A DNA stretch of 8,296 nt, from positions 1-8,296 of the forward strand of contig CAZXWI010000066.1 of assembly GCA_964644555.1 (NCBI GenBank). Reading direction: 5' to 3'. Under the pieces are notes generated by a model, which worked only from the letters and a program-made list of their open reading frames with translations, ran no database searches and was not told where the DNA came from. A program made the position numbers and the translations under genes. The first letter of the stretch is position 1. Each line of letters begins with the position of its first letter. The stretch is from RUG14186 sp964644555. Its GTDB lineage: Bacteria > Bacillota > Clostridia > Eubacteriales > Anaerofustaceae. Shown here in pieces: positions 6,498 through 8,296 of the stretch.

Positions 6498-8296
6498 TGC
6501 TTATTACACTAACTGATATATCCAAAAGCTTTGGTTCCGATGAAATACTCTCCAAAGTAAATTTAAGAATACAGAATAATTCCAAAGTAGGGCTTATCGG
6601 CTTAAACGGCAGCGGTAAGTCCACATTGCTCAAGATTATTTCAGGCGAGATATTGCCCGATAGCGGAAGAGTAAATATAAGTTCATCTACCACTATCGGA
6701 TATTTGTCTCAAAATTTGGGTATTGATGAATCAAAAACGATTTACGAAGAAGTATTGACGGCTTTTGAAGATATTATACAAAGAGAAAAAGCACTTGAAG
6801 AAAAAAGACTTCTCATAGAAAGAACCACTGATATAGACGAACTGAATAAATTAAACAATGAGTTTCTTCGTATGAGTGAAGCTTTTGAAGAAGATAGAGG
6901 GTATTATTATAAAAGTATTCTCACCGGAACTCTTAAAGGATTGGGCTTTTCGGAAGAAAATTTTGACGATAAAATCTCCACACTGAGCGGTGGCCAAAAG
7001 ATGAGGGTTGCACTTGCAAAGATGCTCATTGAAAAGCCGGATTTGCTTTTATTGGACGAGCCTACCAACTACCTTGATATTGCAGGCATAACTTGGCTTG
7101 AATCATATCTTTTAACATATCCCAATTCGTATATTATTGTATCCCACGACAGATATTTTCTGGATAAAACCGTTAATACCATATGGGAAGCAGATAGATT
7201 CGTAAAAGAATATACGGGCAATTACTCGGCATATTTAAAACAGCGTGAGGACGAGCGCTATGCTCAAAATCGTGCATACGAAATTCAAAACGAATATATC
7301 AAACGCCAAAGAGAAATAATAAGGAAGCTGAAAAGCTACAATCGAGAAAAAAGCGTCAAACGAGCCGAAAGCCGTGAAAAGCATCTTGAAAAAATGGAAA
7401 AGATAGAGCGCCCAAGCGAATCTAAGCAGGCGAAGATATCATTTGAAACCAAAAACATTATCTCCAAAAATGCCTTGAAGTTCATAGATTTGTCAGTCGG
7501 TTATGGCGACAGCGTTTTGGTTTCCGATATAAATATGGATATATTAAAGGGCAGAAAGGTTGGTATTTGCGGCAACAACGCAACGGGTAAAACCACGCTT
7601 CTTAAAACCATTTGCGGAGAAATTCCGATATTAAAAGGTGAGATTATCTACGGAGCAGGAGCAGTGTTGTCGTATTTTCAGCAGCACCATACCGACATTA
7701 ACACCGATAAGAGCATAGTGGACGAGCTGTGCGAATATTCGGGAGCTGATACTCAAAAGGTAAGAGATGTTTTGGCAAAAATGCTCTTTACCAATGACGA
7801 AGTTTATAAAAATATCGGTGTACTCTCCGGTGGAGAATTATCGAGAGTAGCTGTTGCCAAGCTTATGTTGACCACGGCAAATGTTTTGCTTTTGGACGAA
7901 CCTACCAACCATTTGGATATTCCATCAAAAGAGGTTTTCGAGCAGGCTATGGTGGATTTTGAAGGTACTGTGTTTGTGGTTTCTCACGACAGATACTTGC
8001 TTTCCAATGTATGCGATTGTATTTTATACATAAAAGATAAAAAGGGATATTTTTATAACGGCAATTACGATGATGTTTGCAAATTGTTCCCATCTGATGA
8101 AAAGCATTCGAATGTAAAACAAAAGTCGGATGAACCAAAGAGCGAAAACAAATCGGGGCTTAGCAAAAATGAACTTCGTCGCGGTAAGATTCGTTTGGAA
8201 GAGATTGAAAAATCAATGGAAGAAATCGATATTAAAAAATCGGAATACGAAGTTATTATCAACGATCCCGATTTTTATAAAGATTCTGAAAATTCA
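6497..8296 (+). CDS. ABC-F family ATPase (partial, runs off the right edge)
   Basis: The frame is open for 600 codons with no stop before the window ends. It encodes two ATP-binding cassettes on one chain and no membrane segment, which defines the ABC-F family of ribosome-associated ATPases (translation factors and antibiotic-resistance proteins). Cassette 1 has Walker A GLNGSGKS (35-42), signature LSGGQ (163-167), Walker B LLLDE with Glu188, and SHDR. Cassette 2 has Walker A GNNATGKT (359-366), signature LSGGE (443-447), Walker B with Glu468, and SHDR from 496. The charged helical linker between them (about 245-312, with KLKSYNREKSVKRAESREKH) is the arm that reaches toward the P-site tRNA in this family. 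After about 520 comes a Lys/Glu-rich coiled-coil tail ending near DPDFYKD, so probably only a few dozen residues are missing. The start overlaps the recR stop (TAATG), indicating coupling. The linker resembles the YdiF type common in Firmicutes. A housekeeping role is likelier than drug resistance, but the sequence does not prove it. Confidence 0.93.
   Translation, partial: MLITLTDISKSFGSDEILSKVNLRIQNNSKVGLIGLNGSGKSTLLKIISGEILPDSGRVNISSSTTIGYLSQNLGIDESKTIYEEVLTAFEDIIQREKALEEKRLLIERTTDIDELNKLNNEFLRMSEAFEEDRGYYYKSILTGTLKGLGFSEENFDDKISTLSGGQKMRVALAKMLIEKPDLLLLDEPTNYLDIAGITWLESYLLTYPNSYIIVSHDRYFLDKTVNTIWEADRFVKEYTGNYSAYLKQREDERYAQNRAYEIQNEYIKRQREIIRKLKSYNREKSVKRAESREKHLEKMEKIERPSESKQAKISFETKNIISKNALKFIDLSVGYGDSVLVSDINMDILKGRKVGICGNNATGKTTLLKTICGEIPILKGEIIYGAGAVLSYFQQHHTDINTDKSIVDELCEYSGADTQKVRDVLAKMLFTNDEVYKNIGVLSGGELSRVAVAKLMLTTANVLLLDEPTNHLDIPSKEVFEQAMVDFEGTVFVVSHDRYLLSNVCDCILYIKDKKGYFYNGNYDDVCKLFPSDEKHSNVKQKSDEPKSENKSGLSKNELRRGKIRLEEIEKSMEEIDIKKSEYEVIINDPDFYKDSENS

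Overview
The window is AT-rich, gene-dense bacterial chromosome. It reads as a low-GC Gram-positive anaerobe of the Clostridia type. The support is Shine-Dalgarno sites such as AGGAGA, intrinsic terminators, tight co-directional gene packing, the Firmicute-style trio dnaX–ybaB/ebfC–recR, and the pair ispF–cysS. The genus cannot be fixed from this sequence alone.

Layout, left to right. (1) 51-1409 (+): an APC-superfamily amino acid permease with about 12 membrane segments, ending at a symmetric hairpin terminator. (2) 1504-1884 (-): a small, extremely histidine-rich protein (26 His in 126 residues) that converges on the permease, with its own terminator at 1469-1501. (3) 1885-1993: a 109-nt divergent control region holding a minus-strand -10 box and an AT-rich dyad. 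(4) 1994 to the right edge (+): a compact operon of ispF (isoprenoid precursor synthesis), cysS (cysteinyl-tRNA synthetase), dnaX (clamp-loader subunit), a YbaB/EbfC nucleoid protein, recR (recombinational repair) and an ABC-F ATPase that runs off the window. Gaps in this operon are 15, 4, 13 and 11 nt, followed by a 1-nt stop/start overlap (TAATG). No promoter or terminator is visible inside it, so the six genes are probably co-transcribed.

The operon joins two neighbourhoods that are separate in Bacillus subtilis: the isoprenoid/aminoacyl-tRNA group (ispF...cysS) and the replication/repair group (dnaX–yaaK–recR). The ABC-F gene, a family of ribosome-associated ATPases, is appended by translational overlap with recR. 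All recognisable catalytic and metal-binding residues are intact, so these look like functional housekeeping genes.

I found no phage, insertion sequence, CRISPR array, toxin-antitoxin or defence system, and no clear previously undescribed system. The points most worth a second look are the His-rich protein with its histidine-patterned helical C-terminus, a possible -1 frameshift site in dnaX placed where it would give a gamma-like product, the fused operon, and the uncertain recR start.
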